Shown here piece by piece: positions 7,310-8,144 of a stretch of 8,144 nt of DNA; positions within the stretch are counted from its first letter, which is position 1, and every line of letters starts with the position of its first letter. Under the pieces are notes generated by a model. The model made no database searches, was not told the DNA's origin, and saw only the letters and a list, made by a program, of their open reading frames with translations. The position numbers and the translations under genes were made by a program. Source of the stretch: CALGLS01 sp964508085 (GTDB taxonomy: Bacteria > Bacteroidota > Bacteroidia > Chitinophagales > Saprospiraceae); NCBI GenBank assembly GCA_964508085.1, contig CAZDTI010000397.1, forward strand, positions 1 through 8,144, written 5' to 3'.

Positions 7310-7477
7310 TACACACGCAAAGGGAATAGCACGAATGGGCCGCAAAAGGTTTCCTGTTCCTCGACTCCCTATCGGTCGCACGGAATGACAGGAGAAGCAT
7401 CCTTATTTGTGAAGGGTTCAGTGGCCCTAAGAATAAACGCAACACCGATTCTATTTTTAGATTTCTCAGGATAACAG
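7310..7477 (-). repeat. GC-richer non-coding stretch, probable dispersed intergenic repeat
   Basis: The 328-base gap 7216-7543 contains no credible gene. Its central part stands out: positions 7321-7440 are about 51% G+C by hand count, clearly above the flanking genes. Read on the minus strand it starts with GTTATCCTGAGAAATCT (near 7476) and contains TGTCATTCCGTGCGACCG (near 7390), which resemble the GTTATCCTGAG and GTCATTCCG dispersed non-coding repeats seen between genes in many Bacteroidota genomes (from memory; copy number in this genome cannot be checked here). Open frames across it are low-complexity shadows. Edges are approximate. From 7478 to 7543 I see nothing beyond AT-rich spacer, and no clear terminator for the S74-type gene. 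Confidence 0.42.
7352..7393. repeat. 42-base imperfect hairpin inside the putative dispersed repeat
   Basis: Three nested arm pairs share one centre: TCCTGT (7352-7357) with ACAGGA (7388-7393); TTCC (7357-7360) with GGAA (7382-7385), one base of which is shared with the outer arm; and CGAC (7362-7365) with GTCG (7375-7378). The loop is 9 bases, with a single-base T bulge opposite CAC on the inner side and a small bulge outside. No T-run follows on either strand, so it is not a classical terminator; a REP-like structured repeat fits better. Confidence 0.5.
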
Positions 7478-7543
7478 AAGACCTCCATATTTGAATCTGT
7501 ATACTCTAGTTTTAGAACGACTCATTCGAGCAAGAAAGGCAAT

Positions 7544-8144
7544 TTACTTACTCCCCGTCGCATTCAACAAATGCTCTATCTTTTTCATCCGATCACTAAG
7601 GTCATTAATATCAGCTTTTAGAATGGAATTCACATTCGTCACTTTATCATTTAATTCTTTCAGTTGGACTTTTTCATTTTCTGTATTCGACAAGGCAGTT
7701 TCAAGTGCGTCTACTTTTTTGGATAACTCCTGTACCGCAGAAACACAAAGTGTAAAAACCTGATCGTAATCAACGGTATGAAAATCTTTGACTTCCTTTC
7801 CGTAGACGAATAGTTTTCTAGATGCTGTAGATAGTTTTTGAGCAACAGAGAAAGTTTTCGAGTTTATTATTTCATTTACTTCAAAAGTTTCTTCACCCTT
7901 CTCTGTTATGATTCTCACCAAATCCCCCTTTGCAAATTCATGCGATTTTGACAAAGTGATTTCCGTTGTATTATTATTGTTTTTAACAAGCGAAGGAAAA
8001 GAAAAAATGTTTGGTATAAAGTCTTTCGTTTTTAAAACTGCTTGCGGATAAACTACATCTACTTGTTGAGCAACGAGTCCCTTTTTTAATTTGGCTCCGT
8101 CGTTCAGTTTGTCTATGTAATTATAGTTTGTCACCTCTAGTTGA
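7544..8144 (-). CDS. C-terminal part of a tail-fibre/S74-type intramolecular chaperone protein, 5' end outside window
   Basis: The frame is open to the right edge (199 visible residues). A GTG at 8134 exists, but the codons before it (Gln-Leu-Glu) are open and continue the domain, so the real start lies outside. Visible residues 1-30 (LEVTNYNYID, KKGLVAQQVDVVYPQAV) match the core of the peptidase S74 / intramolecular chaperone family, found at the C-end of phage tail spikes and of bacterial surface fibres, where it helps trimers fold and often cuts itself off. A beta-rich insert with NNNNTT and KSHEFAKGDLVRIITEKGE (about 54-83) precedes FVYGKEV and TVDYDQVFTLCVSAVQEL (123-140), then a coiled coil to about 193 with heptad Leu/Val/Ile. 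The autocleavage Ser/Lys region is not visible. With no phage genes seen beside it, a secreted or surface fibre protein is as likely as a prophage tail protein. Confidence 0.75.
   Translation of the reverse strand, partial: QLEVTNYNYIDKLNDGAKLKKGLVAQQVDVVYPQAVLKTKDFIPNIFSFPSLVKNNNNTTEITLSKSHEFAKGDLVRIITEKGEETFEVNEIINSKTFSVAQKLSTASRKLFVYGKEVKDFHTVDYDQVFTLCVSAVQELSKKVDALETALSNTENEKVQLKELNDKVTNVNSILKADINDLSDRMKKIEHLLNATGSK

Noticed and set aside
7260..7474. Open frames across the gap before the LytTR gene (both strands)
   Set aside because: Arg/Leu/Pro-rich shadow translations of a GC-richer, repeat-like stretch, with no recognisable domain.

Overview
The window looks like chromosomal DNA of a member of the Bacteroidota (inferred). 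It is AT-rich, translation starts generally lack Shine-Dalgarno sequences, and it carries a giant sensor of the 'hybrid two-component system' (HTCS) type typical of that phylum. A LytTR regulator with its own membrane helices and a Saprospiria/Cytophagia-like style of gene content fit the same assignment, but the sequence does not fix the genus.

Layout. Positions 1-3518 (minus strand) hold most of an HTCS gene: signal peptide, periplasmic beta-propeller, Y_Y_Y domain, one membrane helix, histidine kinase and the first half of a receiver domain. Its 3' end lies outside the window. A 300-base divergent intergenic region (3519-3818) follows, with a nested 32-base dyad and a candidate Bacteroidota-type promoter. 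On the plus strand are two genes joined by a 4-base ATGA overlap: a PEP mutase/isocitrate lyase superfamily enzyme (3819-4580) and a full-length Ada protein (4577-5638), which is a methyl-phosphotriester sensor, AraC-type activator and O6-methylguanine methyltransferase in one chain.

Converging on ada from the other side, with only 22 bases between the stop codons, is a minus-strand pair. The upstream gene encodes a membrane-anchored LytTR DNA-binding protein (6409-7215); the downstream gene encodes a polytopic membrane protein of unknown function (5661-6293). Both have a pair of 9-base direct repeats with a 12-base spacer just upstream of their start (6334-6363 and 7242-7271). That 9-12-9 geometry is the one known for LytTR-family operators, so a self-contained autoregulated circuit is possible. 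This is the most interesting hypothesis in the window.

Between the LytTR gene and the right-hand gene is a GC-richer non-coding stretch (about 7310-7477) containing a 42-base imperfect hairpin; it looks like a dispersed intergenic repeat. The window ends inside a minus-strand gene (7544-8144) whose visible part is the C-terminal chaperone-like (peptidase S74 / tail-fibre type) domain plus a long coiled coil. No tRNA, rRNA, CRISPR array or insertion sequence was seen.
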